A DNA stretch of 64,000 bases from Paenibacillus sp. HW567. Lineage in GTDB: Bacteria; Bacillota; Bacilli; Paenibacillales; Paenibacillaceae. Where the stretch lies: contig NZ_KB910518.1 of assembly GCF_000374185.1 (NCBI RefSeq), forward strand, positions 157,026 to 221,025, read 5' to 3'. Below the pieces are notes generated by a model. It was not told the origin of the DNA. It ran no database searches and saw only the letters and a list, made by a program, of their open reading frames with translations. Position numbers and translations under genes: made by a program. Shown piece by piece: positions 16,001-25,248 of this stretch (position 1 is its first letter; the number at the start of each line of letters is the position of its first letter).

Positions 16001-17740
16001 ATGAAACGCAAGAGTATTAAGACAGTCTTTACGCTCATGCTAATGAGTTCCATGCTGATCGCCGGCTGTGGAGGCGGAAACAACAATGCTGCTACTAACA
16101 ACGGTAATAAATCAGAAGGCACAACCAATAATGCAGCTACAGCAACAAACGCAGCTAATGATACCAGTCCGGTTACCTTCTCGTTCTTTGGTGCCGATGC
16201 CAGTCCTAACTGGAACAAAATGCAGGATGATGTAGGTAAGGTTATTACCGAAAAAACTGGTGTAACCCTGAATGCTGAATATGATGTGGGCAGCGGCGGC
16301 GGCGAACAAAAGATTTCTTTGATGGCAGCCAGCGGCGAAGTGCCTGATTTGATCTTTGCTAAGAGTTATATTGCAAAATTGGTTGATGCAGGCCTGATTA
16401 TAGATATGACAGATCTGATCGACAAGTACGCGCCAAACTTGAAAAAGATCTACGGCGACAATATGAACCGATTGAAATATAGCAAAGACGATCAAAAAAT
16501 CTATTCCATTCCTACAAATACCGGGGTTAACCAACAATCCTTTGACGCTACAGGCGGCTTTGAAATTCAGCACAGAGTGTTGAAGGAGCTTGGATATCCT
16601 CAAGTAAAAACGTTGGCGGATTATGAGAAAGTGCTGAAGGAATATGTAGCCAAACATCCTGAAACGGATGGACAGCCAACTATTCCTCTCTCCTTGAATG
16701 CAGACGACTGGAAAATCATGATTACCGTTACCAACCCGGCGTTCATTACGACCGGTGCACCGGATGACGGTGAATATTACGTAGATCCAAAAACCTATGA
16801 AGCGAAGCTTCACTACAAACGTCCGGAAGAAAAAGAATACTTCCGTTGGTTGAACAATATGTATGCTCAAGGACTGCTGGATAAAGATACCTTTGTCCAA
16901 AAGGATGACCAATACAAGGCTAAAGTAGCCAGTGGACGCGTGCTCGGTCTCATCTCCCAAGAATGGGAGTATCAAGACGGCGAGAATGCCCTGAAATCAG
17001 CAGGCAAGGACGATTACACCTATGCTCACTTCCCTGTAACCATGTCCGATCAATATAAGGATCATTCCTTCCAGTCTTCAGGCGTTGATGCTGCCGGAAT
17101 CAGTATCACTACCGCTTGTAAAGATCCGGTTCGCGCAATTAAGTTCCTGGATTGGCTTGCTTCCGATGAAGGTCAAGTGCTGATGAACTGGGGTATTGAA
17201 GGTAAACAATATACCGTAAACGCAGAAGGCAAACGTGAAATTCCTGCGGATGTTCAAAAGAAGAAAACAGATGATGCTGCCAATTTTGCCAAGGAAACAG
17301 GTATTGGCCTGTACACAGCTTTGACTGGTCACTACGGCGATGGTGTGAAGGATTCCACAGGCAACTATTACACTACTAACTTCCCGGATCAAATCGTTGC
17401 TGCATATTCTCAGGCAGAGAAGGATTCTCTGAAAGCATACGGAGCAACAACCTGGAAGGATCTGTTCCCTAAAGAATCCGACTTCCCGGTTAAGGAATGG
17501 GGCGCGCTGTACAACATGCCTACTCCAACAGATGGCGATTATCAGGTTACCTACAAGAAAACTCAGGATATTATCCGTAAACGTATCCCTGAAGCCATCC
17601 TGTCCAAACCTGCTGACTTCGACAAGGTATATGATGCATTTATCGCTGAGCTGAACAAAGCCGGCGCTGAAAAAATGGAAGCAGAATATACTGATCTCGT
17701 TAAAGCGAGAGTATCCCTGTGGACTGGCAAGGATCTGTAA
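16001..17740 (+). CDS. Sugar-binding lipoprotein of the ABC importer, LplA type
   Basis: A 579-residue extracellular solute-binding protein anchored by lipid. The signal peptide ends in lipobox LIAG-C with Cys23, followed by an Asn/Thr/Ala-rich linker and a family-1-like binding domain. It should capture an oligosaccharide for the two upstream permeases. The ATG at 16001 has CAAGGGGG upstream. Given the fucosidase downstream, a fucosylated plant oligosaccharide such as a xyloglucan fragment is a reasonable inference. Confidence 0.93.
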   Translation: MKRKSIKTVFTLMLMSSMLIAGCGGGNNNAATNNGNKSEGTTNNAATATNAANDTSPVTFSFFGADASPNWNKMQDDVGKVITEKTGVTLNAEYDVGSGGGEQKISLMAASGEVPDLIFAKSYIAKLVDAGLIIDMTDLIDKYAPNLKKIYGDNMNRLKYSKDDQKIYSIPTNTGVNQQSFDATGGFEIQHRVLKELGYPQVKTLADYEKVLKEYVAKHPETDGQPTIPLSLNADDWKIMITVTNPAFITTGAPDDGEYYVDPKTYEAKLHYKRPEEKEYFRWLNNMYAQGLLDKDTFVQKDDQYKAKVASGRVLGLISQEWEYQDGENALKSAGKDDYTYAHFPVTMSDQYKDHSFQSSGVDAAGISITTACKDPVRAIKFLDWLASDEGQVLMNWGIEGKQYTVNAEGKREIPADVQKKKTDDAANFAKETGIGLYTALTGHYGDGVKDSTGNYYTTNFPDQIVAAYSQAEKDSLKAYGATTWKDLFPKESDFPVKEWGALYNMPTPTDGDYQVTYKKTQDIIRKRIPEAILSKPADFDKVYDAFIAELNKAGAEKMEAEYTDLVKARVSLWTGKDL

Positions 17741-17786
17741 GCACTATTATGACAGCGGAGCATTGATCCGCTAACCACAAGGATCA

Positions 17787-17820
17787 AGCAAAGGCCCGAC
17801 TTTGGTCAGGGCCTTTTGCT
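17787..17820 (+). terminator. Attenuator-like terminator before the GH95 gene
   Basis: AGCAAAGGCCC and GGGCCTTTTGCT form a stem with one bulge and a T-rich 3' arm, ending 27 bp before the GH95 start. Partial termination would lower GH95 relative to the binding protein. Confidence 0.65.
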
Positions 17821-17846
17821 GTACATTCATATCGGAGGGCGAGAAG

Positions 17847-20228
17847 ATGACGAACCATAACCCGGAGCGTGCCTGGACCTTGAAGTACGGCCGGCCCGCA
17901 GAAATTTGGGAAGAAGCGCTGCCGCTCGGCAACGGGCACATGGGGGCGATGGTATTCGGCGGTACGTCCAAGGAGCGAATTCAGCTCAATGAGGATACTT
18001 TATGGGCGGGATTTCCCCGGGATGACAATAACTATGAAGCGCAGCGTTATTTGAAGCAGGTGCGTGAACTGGTCTTCGCGGGAAGCTACGGAGAGGCTGA
18101 GGATATCATTAATGGGCATATGCTTGGCGTGAATACGCAGCCGTATTTGCCGCTGGGAGATTTGTACCTGGAGCAGGCGGGAGCCGGGAACCCTGAAGGG
18201 TATCGCCGGGAGCTGGATCTGGACAGCGGCATTGCCAGTGTGTCCTACCAGACGGGGAATGGAGCATTTACCCGCGAGGCGTTCATCAGTGCTCCTGACG
18301 GAGTATGTGCCGTATATACAGCCAGTGAGGCCCAAGGTCAGCTTCATCTGACGATTTCCTTGCACAGCCCCTTGAAGCATACAACGGGAGCGTACGGAGA
18401 GCGGCAGCTTGTGCTGCGCGGCCAGTGTCCTACCCATATCGCAGACAACTATCATGGCGATCATCCCTATCCCATTCAATATGAGGAAGGGCTTGGCATC
18501 AGCTTTGAGCTGCAACTGCAAGCTGTGGTTACCGGCGGCAGCGTCCAGGCTGAGGATGGGAAGCTTGTAATCTCCGGTGCAGACAGTGTACTGCTGCTGC
18601 TTGCCGCCGGCACCACTTATGAAGAGCTTAAGAACAAGGCGGCGCATATCCGGGGAGACATTGCTGAAGATTCTGTGGCGGCAGTGAGTCCTGCGGAGGA
18701 CTGTGCCCGGAGATTGCAAGCGGCAGCGTCCAGGTCCTATGCGGAGCTGCGGCAGCGGCATGTGGATGAACACCGGAGAATCTTCCGCCGGGTGGATCTG
18801 GATCTTGGCGGCTGGGAAGCGAGTGAGCAGCCGACAGACCAGCGGCTGGCTGCATACAAAGAAGGCCAGGAAGATCCCGCACTTGAGGCGCTGCTATTTC
18901 AATATGGCCGCTATCTGCTGATGGGCAGCTCCCGTCCGGGGACACAGGCCGCGAATCTGCAAGGGATTTGGAACCAACATGTAACACCGCCCTGGAACAG
19001 CAACTACACCACCAATATCAATACCCAGATGAATTATTGGCTGGCTGAGGTAGGCAACCTGAGTGAATGCCATGAGCCTCTAATTGATATGGTCCGCGAG
19101 GTCAGCGTCACCGGAGCCAGAACCGCCGCTATTCATTACGGGGCGCGGGGCTGGGTAGCCCATCACAATGTGGACCTCTGGCGCAGTTCTTCACCGTCGG
19201 GCGGGGATGCCAGTTGGGCTTTCTGGCCGATGGGCGGCGTCTGGCTGAGCAGCCACCTGTGGGAGCATTATGCCTTTAACCCGGACCCGGCATATCTTGC
19301 GCAAACGGCATACCCGCTTATGAAGGGTGCAGCATTGTTCTGTATAGACTGGCTGGTTGAAGGACCGGATGGCCTGCTGCTGACAAATCCGTCCACTTCA
19401 CCGGAGAACCGTTTTGTGACGGAAGCCGGCAGACCCTGCAGTGTCTCTATGGGCTCGGCTATGGATATGAGCCTGATCCGCGAGCTATTCGGACATTGCC
19501 TGCAGGCAGCGCGGCTTCTGGGCATGGACGAGGCATTCCAGCATCAATTGGAGGAGACGCTGGCCCGCCTGTCTCCACTGAAGATCAGCGGGGACGGACG
19601 TCTGCAGGAGTGGTCTCTGGATTTCACGGAATCCGAGCCGGGGCATCGCCATGTCTCGCATCTGTATGGACTGTATCCCGGCAATCTGATCAACGGAAAG
19701 GAGACACCGGACCTGCTGGAAGCGGCCCGCCTGTCTCTGGAGAAGCGAATTGCTTCCGGCGGCGGACACACCGGCTGGAGCTGTGCCTGGCTGATCAATT
19801 TGTACGCCCGGCTTAAGGATGGTGCCGCCGCTTACGGGTTCGTCCGTACACTGCTGACCCGGTCGGTGTACCCGAACCTGTTCGATGCGCATCCGCCATT
19901 TCAGATTGACGGTAATTTTGGGGCTGCTGCCGGGATCGCAGAAATGCTGCTGCAGAGTCATCTGGGCGAAATCAGCCTCCTTCCGGCACTGCCGCAGCAT
20001 TGGAAGAATGGCCGGGTCCAGGGACTCAAGGCCCGTGGCGGCTATGAGGTGGATCTGGAGTGGAAGGAACATGTACTTGTCTCCGCCAGGATTACTGCAT
20101 CGTGTGACGGACTATGCCAGCTAAGCTATTCACGTGCGCTGAAGCTTCAGCTTCCTGACGGCACAGTAGTGGAAACCAGCGGCCCGCTGGCAGTCAAAGC
20201 GGGAGTAAGCTATCTCATCACGCTGTAA
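17847..20228 (+). CDS. GH95 family glycoside hydrolase, likely alpha-L-fucosidase
   Basis: A 793-residue enzyme of the GH95 type: N-terminal beta domain ([17 protein letters not shown]), central (alpha/alpha)6 barrel with [17 protein letters not shown], and a C-terminal segment with [16 protein letters not shown]. Family members cleave alpha-1,2-L-fucosyl or alpha-L-galactosyl residues by inversion, with Asn, Glu and Asp in the active site. There is no signal peptide, so it acts on imported oligosaccharides in the cytosol. The ATG at 17847 has CGGAGGG upstream. Last gene of the importer cluster. Confidence 0.92.
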   Translation: MTNHNPERAWTLKYGRPAEIWEEALPLGNGHMGAMVFGGTSKERIQLNEDTLWAGFPRDDNNYEAQRYLKQVRELVFAGSYGEAEDIINGHMLGVNTQPYLPLGDLYLEQAGAGNPEGYRRELDLDSGIASVSYQTGNGAFTREAFISAPDGVCAVYTASEAQGQLHLTISLHSPLKHTTGAYGERQLVLRGQCPTHIADNYHGDHPYPIQYEEGLGISFELQLQAVVTGGSVQAEDGKLVISGADSVLLLLAAGTTYEELKNKAAHIRGDIAEDSVAAVSPAEDCARRLQAAASRSYAELRQRHVDEHRRIFRRVDLDLGGWEASEQPTDQRLAAYKEGQEDPALEALLFQYGRYLLMGSSRPGTQAANLQGIWNQHVTPPWNSNYTTNINTQMNYWLAEVGNLSECHEPLIDMVREVSVTGARTAAIHYGARGWVAHHNVDLWRSSSPSGGDASWAFWPMGGVWLSSHLWEHYAFNPDPAYLAQTAYPLMKGAALFCIDWLVEGPDGLLLTNPSTSPENRFVTEAGRPCSVSMGSAMDMSLIRELFGHCLQAARLLGMDEAFQHQLEETLARLSPLKISGDGRLQEWSLDFTESEPGHRHVSHLYGLYPGNLINGKETPDLLEAARLSLEKRIASGGGHTGWSCAWLINLYARLKDGAAAYGFVRTLLTRSVYPNLFDAHPPFQIDGNFGAAAGIAEMLLQSHLGEISLLPALPQHWKNGRVQGLKARGGYEVDLEWKEHVLVSARITASCDGLCQLSYSRALKLQLPDGTVVETSGPLAVKAGVSYLITL

Positions 20229-20236
20229 GCTGAAAT

Positions 20237-20274
20237 TGCTCTCCTGCAGAATTTATGCGGAGAGCAGTTTTTTT
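20237..20274 (+). terminator. Terminator after GH95 gene
   Basis: TGCTCTCC pairs with GGAGAGCA, followed by GTTTTTTT. Confidence 0.9.
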
Positions 20275-20362
20275 GCCGCGGTATTTACTTGGCTGCAGTA
20301 TTGAACCGATAATAGATTAAAGTGTATTCTATATAGGTTGAACAATAGATTTTCATATTGGG

Positions 20363-20507
20363 TCTGGTCGTAACTGCGGGGAATGTTTGGACTTCCGGCC
20401 GCTGTTGTCTGCAGATTTCTTGATTTGTACCGCTCTTCGCGGTTGAAATCCGCAGACAAAGGCGGACGCGTTCGCTCCTCCAGTTCCAAACTTCCCCTCC
20501 GTTACTT
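20363..20507 (-). repeat. 145-bp palindromic dispersed element, copy B
   Basis: Inverted relative to copy A (8525-8669), same length. Flanks are almost identical, while the inner stem (20445-20457 with 20407-20419) has a different sequence that still pairs, with one wobble. The inner hairpin is ACCGC-GAAGA-GCGGT. It lies between the GH95 and transglutaminase genes and has no open frame. Confidence 0.92.
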
Positions 20508-20680
20508 CGGCCCTTTTTATGTTTTTTTTAGTTCAACTGATATAGGCAGTGAGGCCGTTGCAGGAATAAACTAACCCTATTAAGGAAGTTACGGTTGTGG
20601 AAACTGGAATTTCGGCATCTACTATAAAGTACATACAACCGGGTGAGCCATAGTACGGCTTGTAGGAGGATACGCGATCT

Positions 20681-21820
20681 ATGGGAAAAAAGCAGTTGCC
20701 GCTGATGAAGGCCATACTGGGAGGAATGCTTATAAGCGCCGCCTTGCCTCCGGTACTGTACTGGGGCTGGGGGCATGCCTATGCTGCAGCGGATTCGGCA
20801 GTGCTTCGCTCCGGGGCAGAGATGGTGCAGAAGCTGACCGGTGCGATGAATAACCGCCGGGAGAATATAACGTTCCTGTATGAAGGCAAGACCACCAATT
20901 TGAAGGCTCAGGTGCAGAAGGCGATTGACCAGGCGATGGGCAGCGATCCCTATCTGTATTATATTATCGACAGCTACGCCTTTTCTTATCGGGGAAGCAG
21001 CCGCTCAGCCAATGTTACGGTTCAGATGGAGTACCGGGAGACCTTGCAGCAGACGGCTCAGGTGAATAAGCAGGTGAAGGCGATCCTGCAGCAGATCATT
21101 ACCCCGGGAATGAACAATCACCAGAAGGTTAAGGTTATCCATGACTGGGTGGTGCTGCATTTGAAATATGATACCACATACCGGAGATATACCGCTTATG
21201 AAGGGCTGCAGACCGGAAGCGCTGTGTGCCAAGGCTATACGCTGTTGACCTATAAACTGCTCCTGGGCGCAGGCATTCCGAACAAGATTGTTGAAGGGAC
21301 CGCCAGAAGCGAAGGAGGGGTTACCCAGTCGCATGCCTGGAATCTGGTGCAACTGGATGGACGCTGGTATCATCTGGACACTACGTGGGATGATCCTACG
21401 CCAAGTCCGGAGGGCGGCATCAGCACAGTCTACTACATGCGTACGGATGCCCAAATGCGCAAGGATCATAGATGGACCAAGACATATCCTGCAGCTTCAA
21501 TAAGCTATGCCCAGACGCTGTCCGAACTGGTCAGCCGGGGAGGAAGCAGCGTGCCTGTCTACAAGGAGCTTCAGAAGAAGCTTGATTACCGGCTGTATGA
21601 AGAGGAGCAGGTGGTTACCTCTGCTGCTGGACTGAGAGCGCTGGCGAAGCAGGCAATGGCCTCCGGCAAGAAATCCTTGCTGTTCCGCTACCGGGGCAGT
21701 GAAAGGCTGCTGAGGGATGATCTGCAGGAGCTGTACAGCTTGGGTCTGGAGAAGCTGTCGTACAACAGTACTGCCTTTGACAACACCGGGGATTTGAAGG
21801 TATATGTAACCTGGCAATAA
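20681..21820 (+). CDS. Exported transglutaminase-like protein
   Basis: A 379-residue protein with an N-terminal signal sequence (hydrophobic stretch about 10-27, cleavage likely after AYAA) and a transglutaminase/protease-like core. The expected Cys-His-Asp triad is visible: SAVCQGYT, SHAWNLV and LDTTWDDP. Bacterial members usually act as peptidases or on wall-linked peptides; the substrate is unknown. AGGAGG precedes the ATG. Transcribed alone between a repeat element and a bidirectional terminator. Confidence 0.85.
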   Translation: MGKKQLPLMKAILGGMLISAALPPVLYWGWGHAYAAADSAVLRSGAEMVQKLTGAMNNRRENITFLYEGKTTNLKAQVQKAIDQAMGSDPYLYYIIDSYAFSYRGSSRSANVTVQMEYRETLQQTAQVNKQVKAILQQIITPGMNNHQKVKVIHDWVVLHLKYDTTYRRYTAYEGLQTGSAVCQGYTLLTYKLLLGAGIPNKIVEGTARSEGGVTQSHAWNLVQLDGRWYHLDTTWDDPTPSPEGGISTVYYMRTDAQMRKDHRWTKTYPAASISYAQTLSELVSRGGSSVPVYKELQKKLDYRLYEEEQVVTSAAGLRALAKQAMASGKKSLLFRYRGSERLLRDDLQELYSLGLEKLSYNSTAFDNTGDLKVYVTWQ

Positions 21821-21862
21821 TGAGCTAGTGAATGAGTCCGATGGACTCTAAACAGACAAGGA

Positions 21863-21906
21863 AGGGATGCCCTTTTAGCCATTTGGCTGAAGGGGCATCC
21901 CTATTT
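21863..21906. terminator. Bidirectional terminator, transglutaminase / lysP
   Basis: AGGGATGCCC...GGGCATCCCT with an inner TAGCC/GGCTG stem, flanked by T- and A-rich sequence, between two convergent genes. Confidence 0.8.
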
Positions 21907-21939
21907 AGGTTGATTGGCTTCGAATGCCGGATAAGGACT

Positions 21940-23439
21940 CTACTCCGGGTGAGTGCTCAGATCGCATTGAGCCAGCGGGACAATGCTGCTCTTGCGGAAC
22001 CAGCCGTAGCCGATCCAGATCAGCAGGAACAGCGGCAGGCTGACATAGGAGACGAGGATGCCGTACCAGTCGATACGTTCCCCCGTGAAGGCCCCGAGAT
22101 TCTGCCCGAACACGGCAATAAGACATAATACGAGCGCGAACAGAGGTCCGAAGGGGAACCATTTGGCCCGGTAAGGCAGCTCCTCCAGCGAATGGCCCTG
22201 CTTCACAAAAGCGCGGCGGAAACGGTAATGGCAGACAGCAATGCCCAGCCAGTTGATGAAGCCGCACATCCCCGAAGCGTTGAGCAGCCAATTATAGACG
22301 GCCCCGTCACCAAAAAAGGAGGCGAGAAAAGCCAGCATGCCGACTGCGGTAGTGACGAGAAGCGCGCCTACAGGCACGCCGCGGCGGTTCAGCTTGCCGA
22401 GGGCGCGCGGAGCCATGCCGTCCTTGGCCATAGCGTACAAGACACGGGTCGAGGCGTACATGCCGGAGTTCCCGGCTGAGAGCACCGAACTGAGGATGAC
22501 GGCGTTCATGACGGATGCGGCAATCGCAAGACCCGCTTTGTTGAAGACAATCGTGAACGGGCTGACGCCGATATCGTCGATGCCGCCTCGCAGCAGGTCG
22601 GGATTCGTGTAAGGAATCAGCATGCCGATGACGAGAATGGCGAAGATATAGAAGATCAGGATGCGCCAGAATACCCGGCGGATAGCCAGCGGCACATTGC
22701 GGCGCGGATTCTCGCTCTCGCCTGCTGCCACGCCGACGAGTTCAGTACCCTGAAAGGAGAAGCCGGCGGCCATGAAGACGCCGACGAAGGCAAAGAAGCC
22801 GCCGTGGAAGGAGCTGCCGCCAAGCTGGAAATTGCTGAAGCCGACTGCTTTGCCGCCCATAATGCCAAAGATCATCAGCACGCCTACAGCCAGGAAAACG
22901 ATAACGGTGATGATTTTGATAATCGCAAACCAGTATTCTGATTCACCGTATCCGCGTGCAGACAGGAAGTTCAGCCCGAACATGAGCAGCAGAAAGAGCA
23001 GGCTCCAGAGCATGGAGGGACTGTCCGGGAACCAGTATTTGATGATTACGGTGGCGGCGGATAGCTCGGCGGCTATGGTGACGGCCCAGTTGTACCAGAA
23101 ATTCCAGCCGATAGCGAAGCCAAAGGCAGGGCTGACAAAGCGCGTGCCGTAGGTGCTGAAGGAACCGGAGTCGGGCAGATAGGTTGCCAGCTCCCCAAGG
23201 CTGGTCATGAGAAAATAGACCATGATGCCAACCGCCGTATAGGCGAGCAGCGCGCCTCCCGGACCCGACGAGGCGATTGCGCCCCCGCTGGCGAGGAACA
23301 GTCCGGTTCCGATAGATCCGCCAAGCGCGATCATGGTTAAGTGTCTGGCCTTGAATGATTTGCGCAGCGCTGGAGCGGCAGCAGTGCTGCTCCCCGCTCT
23401 GATATGCTGCTGATTGTCTTTGTCTTTCCTTCCTTGCAT
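21940..23439 (-). CDS. lysP: Lysine permease (APC superfamily)
   Basis: A 499-residue permease with about 12 helices and the amino acid transporter signature of the AAT family (TMIALGGSIGTGLFLASGGAI near helix 1). The family alone gives only 'amino acid:proton symporter'; lysine specificity comes from the lysine riboswitch directly upstream. The ATG at 23439 has AGGGAG 10 nt before it; an upstream in-frame ATG at 23478 has no site. Expression should fall when lysine is plentiful. Confidence 0.88.
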   Translation of the reverse strand: MQGRKDKDNQQHIRAGSSTAAAPALRKSFKARHLTMIALGGSIGTGLFLASGGAIASSGPGGALLAYTAVGIMVYFLMTSLGELATYLPDSGSFSTYGTRFVSPAFGFAIGWNFWYNWAVTIAAELSAATVIIKYWFPDSPSMLWSLLFLLLMFGLNFLSARGYGESEYWFAIIKIITVIVFLAVGVLMIFGIMGGKAVGFSNFQLGGSSFHGGFFAFVGVFMAAGFSFQGTELVGVAAGESENPRRNVPLAIRRVFWRILIFYIFAILVIGMLIPYTNPDLLRGGIDDIGVSPFTIVFNKAGLAIAASVMNAVILSSVLSAGNSGMYASTRVLYAMAKDGMAPRALGKLNRRGVPVGALLVTTAVGMLAFLASFFGDGAVYNWLLNASGMCGFINWLGIAVCHYRFRRAFVKQGHSLEELPYRAKWFPFGPLFALVLCLIAVFGQNLGAFTGERIDWYGILVSYVSLPLFLLIWIGYGWFRKSSIVPLAQCDLSTHPE

Positions 23440-23522
23440 GAATAGGACACTCCCTCTGATTGTGATGTTGCTGTTCATGAAGGGCTCTATCCAAGAAGTG
23501 TATCCGCCTTACAAGCGCACAA

Positions 23523-23547
23523 AAACCGCAGACGAATTCTGCGGTTT
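23523..23547 (-). terminator. Riboswitch expression-platform terminator
   Basis: On the minus strand AAACCGCAGA, loop ATTCG, TCTGCGGTTT followed by TTGTG. It lies between the lysine aptamer and lysP, as expected for a lysine-induced terminator. It may also end the transcript from the HEAT gene. Confidence 0.88.
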
Positions 23548-23582
23548 CCTGTATTTACAGCTCCGCACCATACTCCCTGTTA

Positions 23583-23805
23583 GATAGCGCAACACAGTCA
23601 GCGCTCCAGTAACCTGGCGGCCTGTACCGTGACAGTTCCGTGCCTTTCGGCGACGGCCCCAGCCTGCACTGCAAATAAGAGCAGCAGTACGGACTTCGGC
23701 GGATATACCTTTTCGCGGCGCTTCACAGACGGCTCTTAGGCGTCTCGGCGCGCGTACTCTTTATATCCGCGACCTCTACCTCATCTTAGGTATGATGAGG
23801 CTATC
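23583..23805 (-). ncRNA. Lysine riboswitch (L-box)
   Basis: Minus-strand landmarks of the L-box aptamer occur in order: AGAGGTCGCGG (23767-23777), AAGAGTA, CTGTGAA, GCCGAAGT, GCTGGGGCCGT, ACTGTCACGG and TGGAGCGCT. P1 can close through GATAGC (23800-23805) with GCTATC (23583-23588). An extra hairpin, CCTCATC/GATGAGG (23779-23800), is inserted into the 5' side of P1. A terminator follows, then lysP, so lysine should switch transcription off. Confidence 0.9.
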
Positions 23806-23886
23806 TTATAACGATATGAACATTAGCAGGGATTAGTATAATGCAACTTGCCGGCCTGCGCAATGACAATTTACGGCAGGTTGGCG

Positions 23887-25020
23887 TTAGCTTCTCCGGC
23901 GCTCTGACATTTGCTGCCATACGGTTCCGGCAGCTTCTTCGCCGGATGCAATGCGCTCCAGCGCCATTTTGGCCTGCAGGCCAACCTCGAATTCCGGGTC
24001 GTCTGCCGCGATGCTGAGCGCCTCCTGCGCTTCAGCCGTGCCGACCTCATAAAGAAAACGCGCCGCCCGCCAGCGGACCAGCTTGCTCTTGTCCGTCAGC
24101 GCCGCCGTCATCACCGGTGTCGCCGCCGGATCGCCGATGTCGGACAGCGTATCCCCCGCGGTGCGCCGCACCGCAGGGGCGCTGTCTGCCATCGCCTCAT
24201 ACAGCAGCTCCATCGCCGCAGGCGTGCGGATGTCGCCCAGGTACACGACCGCAAGCCTGCGGATATGCAGCTTGGGGTCGTGCAGCGCCTCGCGCAGCTC
24301 CGGCAGGAGCTCTGCCGCCGGCGCGAGATCCTCCAGCGCGGCGTAGCGCACGCGCCAGTCGCCGTCCTTCAGGTCTCGCAGCAGCTCGTCCTGGGCCTTC
24401 TTCTGCCGCTGCTCGATGAACTCGCCGCTCGTTCCGTGCGCGATAGCCTGCTGCACGAGGGAGTCGAGGCGTTCCTGCGGATACGCCGCTTCAAGCTCCT
24501 GCTCGACCTCCCGCGCGATCTCGGGCGGCTCGCCGTAGCGCACGCCGTAATCGGTGAGCTTGCGCTCTTTGATGAGTACGGCGCTGGCCACATCCGTCAC
24601 CGCCTGCGTGAAGCGGGCGGAGAGGGCGATGCGCTCCTCACTCGCGCCGGTTTTGACGCGGATCTGGATCGGGATGCCGCGGAACATCTGCACGAATACC
24701 TGGGATTCCCCGAAGTGGGCCCCGGCATTCTCGTCGCTCAGGCTGAAGTCCGTGCTCAGGCCTTCCGCACCGAAGCGGGCCTGGACCTCGCGGAGAATCG
24801 CGGCCCAGTCGGCGCTGCCTCTGCGCTCCAGCGCGGCAAAATCGGCAGCATGATAAATGCTGGTAACACCCGGTATCGTCAGCATCTCCCGCGCCCAGGC
24901 AGGAGCGGACCGCTGGCTCTCCGGTGTGTAGGTTCGGCGTACTCCAGGCTCCAGACTTTCATTCAGATGAAGCTTCATCGTATTGGGACTTGGAGTTGGT
25001 TCAATAAAAGTGATCTTCAT
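23887..25020 (-). CDS. CvfC/YpgR-like protein: Nfu N-terminal domain plus HEAT repeats
   Basis: A 377-residue protein. The first 90 or so residues (MKITFIEPTPSPNTMKLHLNE...) match the Nfu/NifU scaffold N-terminal domain, and roughly 210-370 consists of HEAT-type helical repeats (WRVRYAALEDL, LHIRRLAVVYLGDI, PAVRRTAGDTLSDIGDP, LVRWRAARFLYEVG). This layout is that of B. subtilis YpgR and the staphylococcal conserved virulence factor C. The molecular role is unclear. The gene is noticeably richer in G+C than its neighbours, which may only reflect codon use. Confidence 0.85.
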   Translation of the reverse strand: MKITFIEPTPSPNTMKLHLNESLEPGVRRTYTPESQRSAPAWAREMLTIPGVTSIYHAADFAALERRGSADWAAILREVQARFGAEGLSTDFSLSDENAGAHFGESQVFVQMFRGIPIQIRVKTGASEERIALSARFTQAVTDVASAVLIKERKLTDYGVRYGEPPEIAREVEQELEAAYPQERLDSLVQQAIAHGTSGEFIEQRQKKAQDELLRDLKDGDWRVRYAALEDLAPAAELLPELREALHDPKLHIRRLAVVYLGDIRTPAAMELLYEAMADSAPAVRRTAGDTLSDIGDPAATPVMTAALTDKSKLVRWRAARFLYEVGTAEAQEALSIAADDPEFEVGLQAKMALERIASGEEAAGTVWQQMSERRRS

Positions 25021-25248
25021 ACGCTAGGCTCCCCTTTTGAACGGCATTGTCACCGTAAGTACTTTACCCGCATTTTACCGTATTTCCGTCATTGAAACAA
25101 AAGAGCGGCTCTCCTTGTAAGGCGGCCTTACGCCGTATTCGTACAATTTGTATGCATTACTATATTTTGTGGGCGGACTGCGGGGTTTTTCCCTTGATTT
25201 TATGCTATAATGAGCCGGAAACCTAAGTGAAAAGGATGGTAATGCTTA

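Noticed and set aside
23911..25095. 394-codon plus-strand frame opposite the HEAT-repeat gene
   Set aside because: Arg/His/Leu-rich product typical of the antisense of a G+C-rich gene; the minus-strand gene has clear domains.
23509..25124. Twelve-base inverted match CTTGTAAGGCGG near 25113 and 23507
   Set aside because: Twelve-mers recur by chance many times in 64 kb; flanks do not match.
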